A DNA stretch of 64,000 bases. It comes from Yamagishiella unicocca. Its lineage: Eukaryota; Chlorophyta; Chlorophyceae; Chlamydomonadales; Volvocaceae. Below the pieces are notes generated by a model. That model worked only from the letters and a program-made list of their open reading frames with translations. It had not been told where the DNA came from and did not search any database. Made by a program: the position numbers and the translations under genes. Positions 45,888 to 56,400 of this stretch are shown here, piece after piece; the stretch's first letter is position 1; each line of letters starts with the position of its first letter. Location of the stretch: the NCBI GenBank assembly GCA_003116995.1, contig BDSL01000035.1, forward strand, positions 310,001 through 374,000. Direction: 5' to 3'.

Positions 45888-48402
45888 AGGCCGTGGTCCC
45901 GCGACTACAGCCACATACATAATTGGAGGGCAGGTTGCCGCCAAGACAGGGTGTCCCCCCGTCCACGGCATGCTGTTTTCGCAGCTGCTACAGCTCCCTA
46001 GCTGGGAGCGCCGTCCCACAGCGCCCCATGGTAAGGGTGTAGCTACTGGTTTGCAGGCTGGCCAGCGCGCGTACACGCTGATTTATTTTGAAGGAGTGGG
46101 GCATTGGTAGTGTAGCGCGCGGGACGCCCTGGAATCTCTGCCCGAAGGGTGAGAACCCTGCACGACCTCTTGGCCTGTCCAAAAAAGGACTGGTCAAGGG
46201 TTCGCGAGCGGTGTTGCCGGTGCGCACCGCGCGCGAAATCTAGATTGACCGTTAAGTTTGGTGCGACGAGTAGTTGCCGACATGGAAGGTGAGCATCACT
46301 TCCTCAGACATGTAGGATTAGGATTGTATTTTGCCATTTGCGTGTGCGTTAGGAGTGCAAACGGTGCCGGCACGGTGGACTGCTGTCGTCTTTCGTGTAA
46401 ACTATAACTATAGGGGTTGGGTGTGGGAACTAACATTGGATGGCGGCGCGGGGTCGCGATGGGAGGCGCGGGGTCGATTCAGCTTGCGAGCGGTACCCAG
46501 CGGTGCTCGCACCACGTGCCTGTACTTATGAAGGATGCGCCGATTTCGGCGCGGGCGCAGGCGCCAATTTGTCCTAGCACATGGACCTAAATTTCACTAG
46601 GCAACAGGTGAAGTCAAGCGAGGTCTCCCGCGGGCGCGGCCGCGACCGCGACTGCGCCGATACTGGTCCGGCGTCGCGAATCTCGCCCGCGGCTGGCAGG
46701 CTGCTGCGCGTCTGAAGCACCAAACCTCAAACGGATGTTCACGCCACAGTGTGCGCAAGCTGTAAAGGCTCTGCGGATTGTTTTTGGCTAATTGGCAAGG
46801 TTCTGGCGAGGTCTGGGATGGAGCGATATGCGGACTGAAAAGACAGTGCAAAGGCTCTGTTGTTAATCAGTCCTTAAAGATTCTTGAAGCGGTAGAGTCT
46901 TGTGCGAAAGCGGTCCCGTATTCGTTTCGATGCGATGTGGTGACGGAGGGGCTAGGGACGGCCCAAGGACGGTCCAAGCTCAGGGCGTTCCTGAGCTTGC
47001 ATCATCCAATGCGCACAGAGCATCCACTAACTGTGACGAGTCCAAAGGGTATTGTCCTTCGTCAGGTACATGGTAGGCCAATCTTCATCTTTCCTCGCCT
47101 AGATAGTGATAGTCAGTTGGTCGTTTGGTCTGGAGCGGCCACGGAAACGTGGAGAAAGGACAGCATGCGGTTTGAAGACGTTCGCGTTGGCAGGCGTTCG
47201 AAGCCACATGCTGTCGGAGATTGGCTGATGTAACCTTCACGGTTCATGCGAGGAATTTACCCTGTTCGGTTGCCGGAGACTACTGGCGCATTGCGTAAAC
47301 GACCTTGCTTTGGAGGTGTCGTGCTAGTCCGCGCCGAAGAATCCTCCTTGTCCTGGAAAGACACGTTCCACCTTGAGCCGTCGATTGCGATCCTTCCCAC
47401 CACATAGCTTCGGGTGCGCACCGATCAACACCAGTATCACCCCTCGTCTTCATCATCCACCTATCACCATATCTACCTAACAACAGCGGCACAACACACC
47501 TCCTCGTTACAACAACAACACACCTCCTCGAGTGGGGTTCGTCAGGGTCACCGGGAAACTCCTAACACAGACAGACCAGACCGGCCATATTTAGGCCGCG
47601 CTGACAACGCTGACATATTTGTGCTAGAAGGGCGCCTGCTCCGTCCACCGTCCTGTTGTGCTGTCGTTTTTCGAGCGAAACCGACCTGTGTGTGGGGGGC
47701 TGTCGACGCGGGAACACTAGGGCGGGCGGGGGGAAGAGTAGAGAGCAATAAAGAGCTCCAATAGTGAAGGCAGGATGCCGAACTATTGAGCAGGTAACGA
47801 ATAAATACAAAGACAGTCTGACCCGGTGATCGGGTCAGTATGGCAAGCCGTACGGCTGCCGTACATAACCTAACTTAGAAGCTATAGTCGCTTCTCTCCT
47901 GCCGCTCCTAAGTACAAATAGCACCGTTGCATCGCCCGTAGACCCTCGCAGCGCCGGGGCAGTTCAGCTCAACCCTTCACCGTCAGTGTACAGTTGACTT
48001 TGCCGTAACACCTCGCATCGGAGCGTGGCCATAGTCCCCGCGTGTTCGAACCGTATCGGCTAATCAGAGCTTGAGGCAGAGGGCAAGTGTCATCGCAGGT
48101 GTTGACCGAATGCGGTTGCACTGGCCCTCATGCCGCCGGCCGCTACTTACCACCCCGCTCCCCACCAAGTCGCTTCAGGGGAACTGCTCTCCTTCCCCCG
48201 CCCACTGCCAACCCCTGTTGTAATCGTTACACTGCCAACCCCTGTAATGTTTGATGCGGGCAACATCCCAAGGTCCAGACCGCCGGTGCCGTGTATGTGT
48301 CAGGCCAGATGCCGCCGGTGCCGTGGATGTACATGGCGGGCGATCAGCTACGTCCATACCATGCTAATGTACTAAAAACCGCGATTGCGCCTAGTTAAAG
48401 TA
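45888..48402. other. Intergenic DNA with one unassigned frame
   Basis: The plus frame 46778-47233 (151 codons) has ordinary amino-acid composition (e.g. HHPMRTEHPLTVTSPKGIVL, RPIFIFPRLDSDSQLVVWSG), ends at TGATGTAA (TGTAA near 47229) and could be a small gene or terminal exon. I recognise no family. Elsewhere are CA/ACA-rich stretches (47,470-47,530) and a short duplicated ACCCCTGT.GTAAT.GTT motif near 48,210-48,250. Confidence 0.4.
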
Positions 48403-48470
48403 GCACTTAATGTTTTGAGGCGCTCGGCTGCTTGTTCTGGCTAAGGGGCTGCTTGGGCTGCAGTTGGTGT
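48403..48470. repeat. 68-bp direct repeat, copy 1
   Basis: Starts GCACTTAATGTTTTGAGGCG and ends CTGCAGTTGGTGT. It matches 48746-48813 with about two differences. The two copies bracket a LINE 3'-end fragment. Confidence 0.9.
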
Positions 48471-48472
48471 TT

Positions 48473-48745
48473 GTAACGGTTACAGTGGGTTCCAGACCAA
48501 GAGGTAGAACCATCGGGCACATCGCCTGACACTAAGAAAGACGGAGGAAACAAAGACTGACAAGCACCGAAACAAAGGCAAACCACCAGAACACCAAATC
48601 GACAGGCCGTAGGCACACAGAGCAGCAGCCCCCAGGCGGAATTTGCACTAGAGGCTCCCCTATCAGGAACCGACCACCAACCAACCTAACAGCCCAGCAA
48701 CCGACGAACCAGTGAAGCGCCGCAACGATGCAAGCATCGGAACCA
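48473..48745 (+). repeat. LINE-like 3'-end fragment
   Basis: Starts GTAACGGTTACAGTGGG and is very close to the right arm of the palindrome (reverse complement of about 38,930-39,204). It begins at the same position of the element as the left arm at 38,074. Confidence 0.85.
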
Positions 48746-48813
48746 GCACTTATTGTTTTGAGGCGCTCGGCTGCTTGTTCTGGCTGAGGGGCTGCTTGGG
48801 CTGCAGTTGGTGT
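48746..48813. repeat. 68-bp direct repeat, copy 2
   Basis: Second copy of the unit at 48403-48470, directly after the LINE fragment. Confidence 0.9.
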
Positions 48814-49020
48814 ATAGCTGATAGGGGGGACATTTAGACTACTTCCTCCTGGGTGGTTGATGCCGCTGTTAGTTCTCTGGACCCTTGGTCGGGGTTTTTG
48901 GTGGTTTGCCTTACCTCGGTTTACTGGCTTGTTCTTCTCCCTGCGACTCGTTCGGTATCCGGTGATGCGCCCGATGGCTCTACCATATGGTCTGGGGCCC
49001 ACTAGGTCAGTTACTACTAC
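48814..49020 (-). repeat. Diverged LINE-like 3' end in opposite orientation
   Basis: Landmarks CTGATAGGGGGG, CTCCTGGGTGG, GGTTTGCC, GGTATCCGGTGATGCGCCCGATGG and TCTGG.GCCCACT.G.CAGTTAC follow the order of the palindrome's right arm. The minus frame reads VVVTDLVGPRPYGRAIGRI, parallel to the C-terminus at 39,150-39,204. Confidence 0.7.
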
Positions 49021-50403
49021 TTGTTGTGAGTCAAGCGGTGCGCTGATATCCGGATGATCCGATGCAGTCGCCAGGTGTGTCTTTTGGTGCAAGGACACGC
49101 GAGTTCTAGACGGGTACCCGGTGGTTGAGCTGTCATGTGTAGGGGAGCGGGACGGCTCCCTCTCCCGAGGTCGTGTCCCCTGCTTCCTGCTCAGCTCGGG
49201 ACGTTGGGGTCGTTCATTCCTGGGCGTGCAAGATGCCCGGACGCCTCAAAAAAAGGATTTCGGAGGAAAGAAGGGGAACGAAAAGAAGGGGAACCCTGGG
49301 GAACGATATCCCCCCGCAAGGAACAGTAGTTTCCCGAAGGGGAACGCAAAGCACAGCTTTACAATTGCAGCAACGAGAACCCAGTGTCACGAACTAATAT
49401 CACACTTTAAGTACTGCCTTACTAAGGGGCAGTGCCCGATGGAGCCGTTGGTCCGGTACCGATTAGCGCGGCGATGTGGCGATGTGGTGTTTGTGAGGAG
49501 GGGCAGGACATGTGGCGTTCGCGAAGAATTTCCGTGCGGCCGAAACATCAGCAGCTTCGCTGCGCGTCTCGGCTTGCGCTGAGTGCGCGGCTGCTTGCCC
49601 TCCGGCCCTACTATTACCGTCATACTCAAAATCGCAAGCACCCCCACCACCGCCACCACCATCGTGATCACCCACCAGGCCGGGCACGTTCGCGGACAGC
49701 AAACTAGGAGTGAGCTCGGCGACAGATGTCCCTCTTCGGATCGCGAAGCAGGCTTCCCCTCGTGTCCTCGAGCGACCCCCCTCTCCCCGTGATGCAGAGC
49801 TCGCATGGGAAGAAGCATGCTTGATATCAACAGGCTGGGTCACATACCGCACCCCATTCCCGCCCGTCACCCACTGCCCCATTCCGGCATACACGGAAAT
49901 AGCACGGCAATAGCACGGCAAGTGCAAGGCGGCAGCAGCAGGGCAGCGGGAGTAGTAGGGGCAAACACCCGGGATCGGGCTTAAAACCATTGTACAGTTA
50001 TGTAAATCTCGTACGACACCAGTACCTCCGAAACATGCTGACGCACGGCTCCGATCATGTCGGGGAATCACGGATGCGGTCAACCACCACAGCTCGCCGC
50101 ATGATCAACGACCACCATCCTCGCGGCCCAGCTCCGAAACCACACCGACTCGCCACGGTAGTCGCCGTTGTCACCCGCGACGACGTCGTCAATGCTACCC
50201 CAGTTCGCATCGCCCTGCGGCCCTTCCTCCTCCCCCAGGACCCTCAGAAAACCCACTCCCTCACCCCCTCATTCAGCCTCACGCCGGCTCTCCTCCCCAC
50301 CGCCGGGCGCTCCACCCACCCGGCCACCCAGCCTCACCGCCCGCAGACGCCCCTCCTGACACCTCTATCACCATACCAAGCTAAAACGCCACACTCCCTG
50401 GCC
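49021..50403. other. 3' side of the glycosyltransferase, possible 3' UTR or small gene
   Basis: Minus frame 49387-49830 includes one strong hydrophobic segment (WWVITMVVAVVGVLAILSMT) followed by a basic tail. It could be a small membrane protein, a missed last exon of the transferase, or chance. The plus frame 49121-49582 has a Lys/Gly-rich stretch only. No RNA genes were seen. Confidence 0.35.
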
Positions 50404-53400
50404 CTACGCTTGCTGCCGCCGCTGCCTCGCCGCTCCATCCATCAGCAGCCCCCCCTCTCCCGCCGCCTCCACCCCCATCTTCGCCTCCGCCAGCAGCAGG
50501 TGGCGGCCCGCCGCCACCACTCCGCTGTCTTGTGCCCCGTGGCCGGTAGCGACCTGAGCCTCCCGTGGCAGCTGGCCGCCGCCGCCGCCGGGCAGCCCAC
50601 CACCCAGGTCAACTACGCCCAGTCCACCAAAGCCGCCGCCGCCAACGCCACCCAGCCCTCCCAGCCCTCCCAGGCCTCCCAGCCCTCCATGAGGCCCCCC
50701 ACCGTGGTTCCGGTTCCTCCGCAACCGTCCCGCGATTCTCTGTCCCGCCTCCACGGCGCCTCCACGAAACCGCCCCCCACCTCCGCCGCCACCCCCGCCT
50801 CCGCCCAGCCTCACCCTGGCCATGCCTGCGCCCATTCCTGCGCCTCCGCCCCCGCCCAGCCCATCGCCGCCGTCGAACCCGTCCAGCCCGCCGGCTGCGA
50901 AGTCACTGCCGCCCTGCTGGCCGCCTCCCGATGCGCCTGCCGCCAGCACCGTGGCGGACGTAACGCCGAGCGTCCCGGCTCCTGTGCCGCCATCCGCCGC
51001 GCCTGCGGCGGAGGTGGCGGCGGCGGCGGCGGCGGCAGCGGCTCCGCCGGCAGCGCCCCCTGTCCCCAGCGTGTCCCCACCCACAACAGTCGCACCCAGC
51101 TCGTTCCCATGTCTGGCCTCCGACGCAGCACCTGACGCCGAGCTGGCGTCCTGACCAGCTGCGGCAGTAGCTGTGGAAGTAGCTATGGGACCGGCAGCCA
51201 GTAGGGCGGTGCCGGCAGTAGCACGAAGGCCGGCAGCAGCGCCCGCCTCGGCTGCAGCAGCGCCGCCCTGGGTGCTGCCAGCGAGGAGCGTCGAGCCGGG
51301 GCCAACGGTTGCGGTTGTGGTCGCGGTTGCGGTTGTGGTCGCGGTTGCGGTTGTGGTCGCGGTTGCGGTTGTGGTCGCGGCAGGGTTGAGCAGCGGCGTG
51401 GTGACGGCGTCTGAGGCGGTGTTGGAGGAAACGACAGGGGCGGTGGCGACGCTGCTCGTGGTGGTGGTGTCGGTGGCATTGCCCCCGGCTGCGGCTGCGG
51501 TGCCATTGCCCCAGACTGCGGTTGCGGTGGCGTTGGCACTGCTGAGCGCTGTGCTTGCGTCTGTGCCGTTGGTCGCGGCCCCGGTGGCCACGGCACCGGC
51601 TGGCGCGGCGGCTGCAGCCGCTGCGGCAGAAGCAACGGCGCCGGTGGCGGTCGAGATGGCGTTATTCAGAGACGCGTTGCCGGCGGCAGCGGCGGTGCCG
51701 TAGGCGGCCGCGCCAGCGGCAGAGGCGGTGGTGGAGGCGGTGGTGGAGGTTGCGGCGGTGCCTGTCGTCGTGGCGGCATTGGAGCCAGCAGTCGCACCGA
51801 GCGGGACCGAAGGCGGCCGCCTCTTCCTCTTCCTCCTGGCCGCCAGGTCGCCGCTGGCACCCGCATGGAGGCCGCCGCCGCTGCCGCTGAGGCCCTGCGA
51901 GTCCAACAAGGCAATCGCAGACTGGGCAGCAGCCTTGGCGGCCGCCGCCGCCGGGTCCGCCGCTGTCGTCCCCACGGCCGCCGCCCCTGCGCCAGACGCC
52001 GCCCCGCCGACTCCCGTCCCGGCCGCCGCCGCGCCGGTATCCGTTCCGCCAGCCGCCGAAGCACCCTCCGCACCCAGCTCGCCCGCCGGCTGCGGCCCCG
52101 CCACGTTGTATCCAGGGATGGCGGGCGCCGAGCGGATCAGGCCGTCAGGACCCACCGCCGCCGGCACGAAGTTGATCGTGGGCGCCGCGGGGCTCTTGTA
52201 CGGCTTGTCGATGAGGTCCTAATGTACGACACAGCCGGACAGGCGACGGAGGGCGAGGGAACCCGAGGCAAGAGGCCATGTCGGTGTACGGCAGCGCGAT
52301 GGTGTACGGCAGCAGCAGTGGCAGCGGAGGAAGGCACGACACGGAGGAGGGGGAGGGAAGGGATGGTCAGGAAACCGGGTAGCACGACACAGCAAACCGA
52401 GGCAGGGGGTTTCGAAAAAAAACCGTGGATGCCAGAAAAACCCGTTTAGAACAGCCGTTTTGAGATATATGCTGGAGAACTGGGTTGGGGAACCGAGGCA
52501 GGGGGAGGGGGGCGGTCGGCGAGGGTTGGAGGGGAGGCCCAGGCGGAACCACATGTGAGGGTGCCGGGATCCGGGCGCCGTGGAAAGTGGTGAGCGAAGG
52601 TAACCACCCGGCGGCTCCTTGCAGCTCCGGAACCACCGAAATCCCCTTGCCGAGCCTCACCCGGGCGCCGGTCCCCCTTCTTCCAGCCCACTCCTCGCCT
52701 CACTCCGAAACCAGGCGCTCCACGGCCGCCGGCGCCCACTCCTAGGTTGGCTGCAGCCACGACCCGCCCCACCCCGGCATGCATCTCGAAACGTCTGCCC
52801 TAAACGGTTTTCCTTCGTACACGGGTTTTCCTTGCAATCCCGCCCCGGCACGGCCCAGCTCGCCCCCGTCCACCCACCAGCTCCATCTCTGGTGTGTTGG
52901 TTGCCTTGCACTCGCTCAGGCTCTGCACCACCGCGTACGTGTCCTCCGTGTTTGCAGGGAACGTCACGTTGAGCGGGTTCAGCAGGTACAACACCCTGCG
53001 AGGCGCCAGGGCCCGGGGCGTGTGTGTGCTCACACAGGGAGCGATGTGGAGCGATGTGGGTCGATGTGGAGCGATGTGGAGCGATGTGGAGCGATGGGCG
53101 AGGAAATAGAAAAAGAGCGAGCGAGCACACGAAAGCCCGGCCCCTGCCCAACGTGTAGCAGCGTTCGCTACAATGGGCGCGCTGGGCTTGAAAAGGTGAA
53201 AAAGAGCCATCGGGCGCAGTGCCCCGGCGCGACGATTGTCAGTGAGGAGGTATATAGTTGTGATGCCCCGGGGAGAGATGGACGAGGCCCCGCCTGCGTG
53301 TATGGTACCGCGGAGGTCCAGCCTGGGGGGGTGCGCTCGCTCGTGAAACCGGACCTCGCCACGCCACACCGCGGCTGTCGACGCAGGGAACGAGGTGCGT

Positions 53401-56400
53401 GCGCGGGAGCCCCACCAGTGGGTGGGTATTCGTGCGCGGGAGCCCCACCAGTGGGTGGGTATTCGTGCGCGGGAGCCCCACCAGTGGGTGGGTATTCGTG
53501 CGCGGGAGCCCCACCAGTGGGTGGGTATTCGTGCGCGGGAGCCCCACCAGTGGGTGGGTATTCGTGCGCGGGAGCCCCACCAGTGGGTGGGTATTCGTGT
53601 GCGGGAGCCCCACCTGTGGGTAGGTATTCGTGTGCGGGAGCCCCACCAGTGGGTGGGTATTCGTGTGCGGGAGCCCCACCAGTGGGTGGGTATTCGTGTG
53701 CGGGAGCCCCACCAGTGGGTGGGTATTCGTGTGCGGGAGCCCCACCAGTGGGTGGGTATTCGTGTGCGGGAGCCCCACCAGTGGGTGGGTATTCGTGTGC
53801 GGGAGCCCCACCTGTGGGTGTGTGTCCGCCTGAGCGCCCAAGTGCGAGATACCTCGTCCATGGGAACGTTGAAGATGCGGCCGGAGGGGGTGACGTTGGC
53901 GGCGGGGGTGGAGGGGCCCAGCTCGGCTGGGGGCAGGGAGGGGCAGCGGGGGAAGGCGGGGGAGGCGGGGGTATGAGAGGAAACCCTTGGGTCGCCACTG
54001 AATAGGAAGACTGAGAGGGCGGGGCCGGGGGGCGAACGGGCAGTACAAAACCTCCGGCCGCTTTCAGTGGCGCGCCGCGTGCGTGTGTATGTGTGCTTTA
54101 AAAATGTGTGCATGTGTGTGTATGTGTGTGTATGTGTGTGCCACGACACGATCCCTGTCTCCGAATCCCGAGCACGCCGGTTGGCCCCCCCCTGCGCCGT
54201 ACCCGACAGCAATCCGATGGTGTTGTGCTCCCCCGGGTCCAGGGAGGGCAGCAGGCGCATCTGGTTCCGCCAATGTGCAAACTCTAGCGACAGCATGCCC
54301 CGGCCGTTGAAGAGGCACGGCTCGTTCAGCAGCGCCAGCCAGATGCAGTACATCTGGGTACGGCGCTTGCCGTACGGGATGAACTCCTGTCGCGTACGGC
54401 GGGGAAGATTGCGGAGCAGGTGGGGGCGGCGAGGGCGGGTTTGCAACCGTAAGCTTGGAGTTGTGCACGCATCTGCCTCTGCCGCCTTGCTCTGGCGATA
54501 GGGAGGGAGGGGCCCATGCTCGCCAGCCAAAGGTCCATCACAAGCGGGCCCCTCCTCGTCACCTGCCTGCGGCTACACTCGCCCAGCCGGCCGCTCCTGA
54601 TTACCCGCATGATTCTGTGGGCTAGCCGGACAACAAACCCTGGCGACCCAGCTCAGTGCCGTCCATGGTACGACGCACCCCGCCCAGGCCCCTCGCGCCG
54701 CAACCGCGTCCTCTGTTCCCTCGGGCCCACAACCAGGGAGAGGCGAGGCGAGGATCCACCCCCGTGGATTCGTGGATTATCCTTCACCCCCGTGGAAGAG
54801 AAGGACTACTAGACCGCATCCGGTGGGACGCGAGGAAGCACCCGCATCCGCATCCGGGGAGTTACAGGGAAAAACTGGTTAACGGTTACCGCATCCGGAG
54901 GGTTACAGAGAAAACCGGTTACCGGTTACCGCATCCGGGGGGTTACAGAGAAATCCGTTGGTCGGCACTTCAGAGACAAGCAGACTCTGTACCCTTGGGG
55001 GGGGAGGGCGCACCTGGCGGGTTCGGAGCGGCAGCGAGGAGGCTCCCCCGGGTCCGTCCTCGGTCACCCACTGGGCGCTGCAGGGCACGTCCGGCCAGAC
55101 AGGGACCCGCTTGAGCGCGAAGGCGGTCTGCGGGGCGGGAACAAAACACACAGTGGGGCGGAAGGGGTATGAGAGGAGACCCGTGGGTCGGCACTGGAGA
55201 GGAGAACCGGTTAGGGGACGTTTGGTGCACACGTTTGGGGTGGAGGGGGTTTGTAAAAACCGTTTTACGCGACGGGACAGGGTCGTTGGCGCATGGTCGT
55301 CGGACACCGATTTTGTGGGCGCATGCTGGAGCACTGGAACTGACTACCGGCAAACCTGTGGAGGCGGCGGCGACGGAAGGTGGGGGGGGGCGTCATGGGG
55401 TTTGGCCTCGGAGGAGGTGCAGGGGCCGGGCGGGAAGGGGGAGCCCGGGTAGCCAGCCTGCCATACCCTCCTACCATGGCCAGGCCGCTTAAAAGCTCCG
55501 AGTACTCCCTCCAAGACGCCGTGGCGGCCAGGGCCTCCGCGAAGGAGGGGTGCAGCGCCAGCAGGTACATGGGGGAGTGGCCACCCGGCTGGCTCTGGGG
55601 GCCGGGCTGGATGGCGTGGCCGCCCTGAGGGTTCGTGGGGGCGGTTGGGCGGTGGTTGGGTGGTTGAGTGGTTGGGTGGTTGGTGGTTAGGTAGCGCCGA
55701 AACGCGTGTTGGTCGTACGGGGCAGGTGCATCGGGTGGGCTAGGGGCGGAGCAGTGTGGGGGGCGTCTGTGTAAGTGTGCATGTCGGCGAGCTTGGTGGT
55801 TCGGTCGGAGGGCGCGGCGGGGAGCCCCGGCCCTGGTCCGCGTGGTTGCGTGGGTGTGCGTGGCACTGGAGGGGGTAGGGTATGGGAGTTATTGCGGGGA
55901 AGGGTGGGGTGGCGAGGGCCGGGGGGCTAGGGGAAGAGGCCCGAGGCCCCGGGAGAGAGAAGGAGGCGCACCAGCCAGGGAGCCTAAGTACGGACCAGAG
56001 CCACACACTCACAACCGCGTCCCCCCGCATGCAGTTGGTCCTCTGTACCCCGGGCGCCTAAGCGACGTGCCCCCGCCCCTCCAGCACCACCCGCCGCCGG
56101 TCTTCCGCCGCCAGTCCCCCCCTCACGCGCTCCCTCCTTCCCTCCCCCTCCCCTGATCCTCCAGCCTCCCTTCCCCTGACCCTCCAGCCTCCCTTCCCCT
56201 GACCCTCCAGCCTCCCTTCCCCTGACCCTCCAGCCTCCCCTCCCCTGACCCTCCAGCCTCCCCTCCCCTGATCCTTCACCCTCCCCTCCCCTCACCTGGT
56301 GCATGAAGTACAGTCGCGGCCCCAGCGCCTGCCTCGCCAGCATCCAGTCGTAGTGCCCCACAGCCATCTTAGCCACCGTCTTGCCTAGCGCAGCGCCGGT

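Noticed and set aside
53385..53822. CRISPR-like array of 33-bp units
   Set aside because: Units are contiguous with no unique spacers, and the sequence is eukaryotic intron. It is a minisatellite.
53168..54530. Long repeat-containing frames on both strands around 53-54.5 kb
   Set aside because: They arise from the 33-bp array being a multiple of three. Only the short conserved exons at 52,878, 53,812 and 54,203 fit the protein family.
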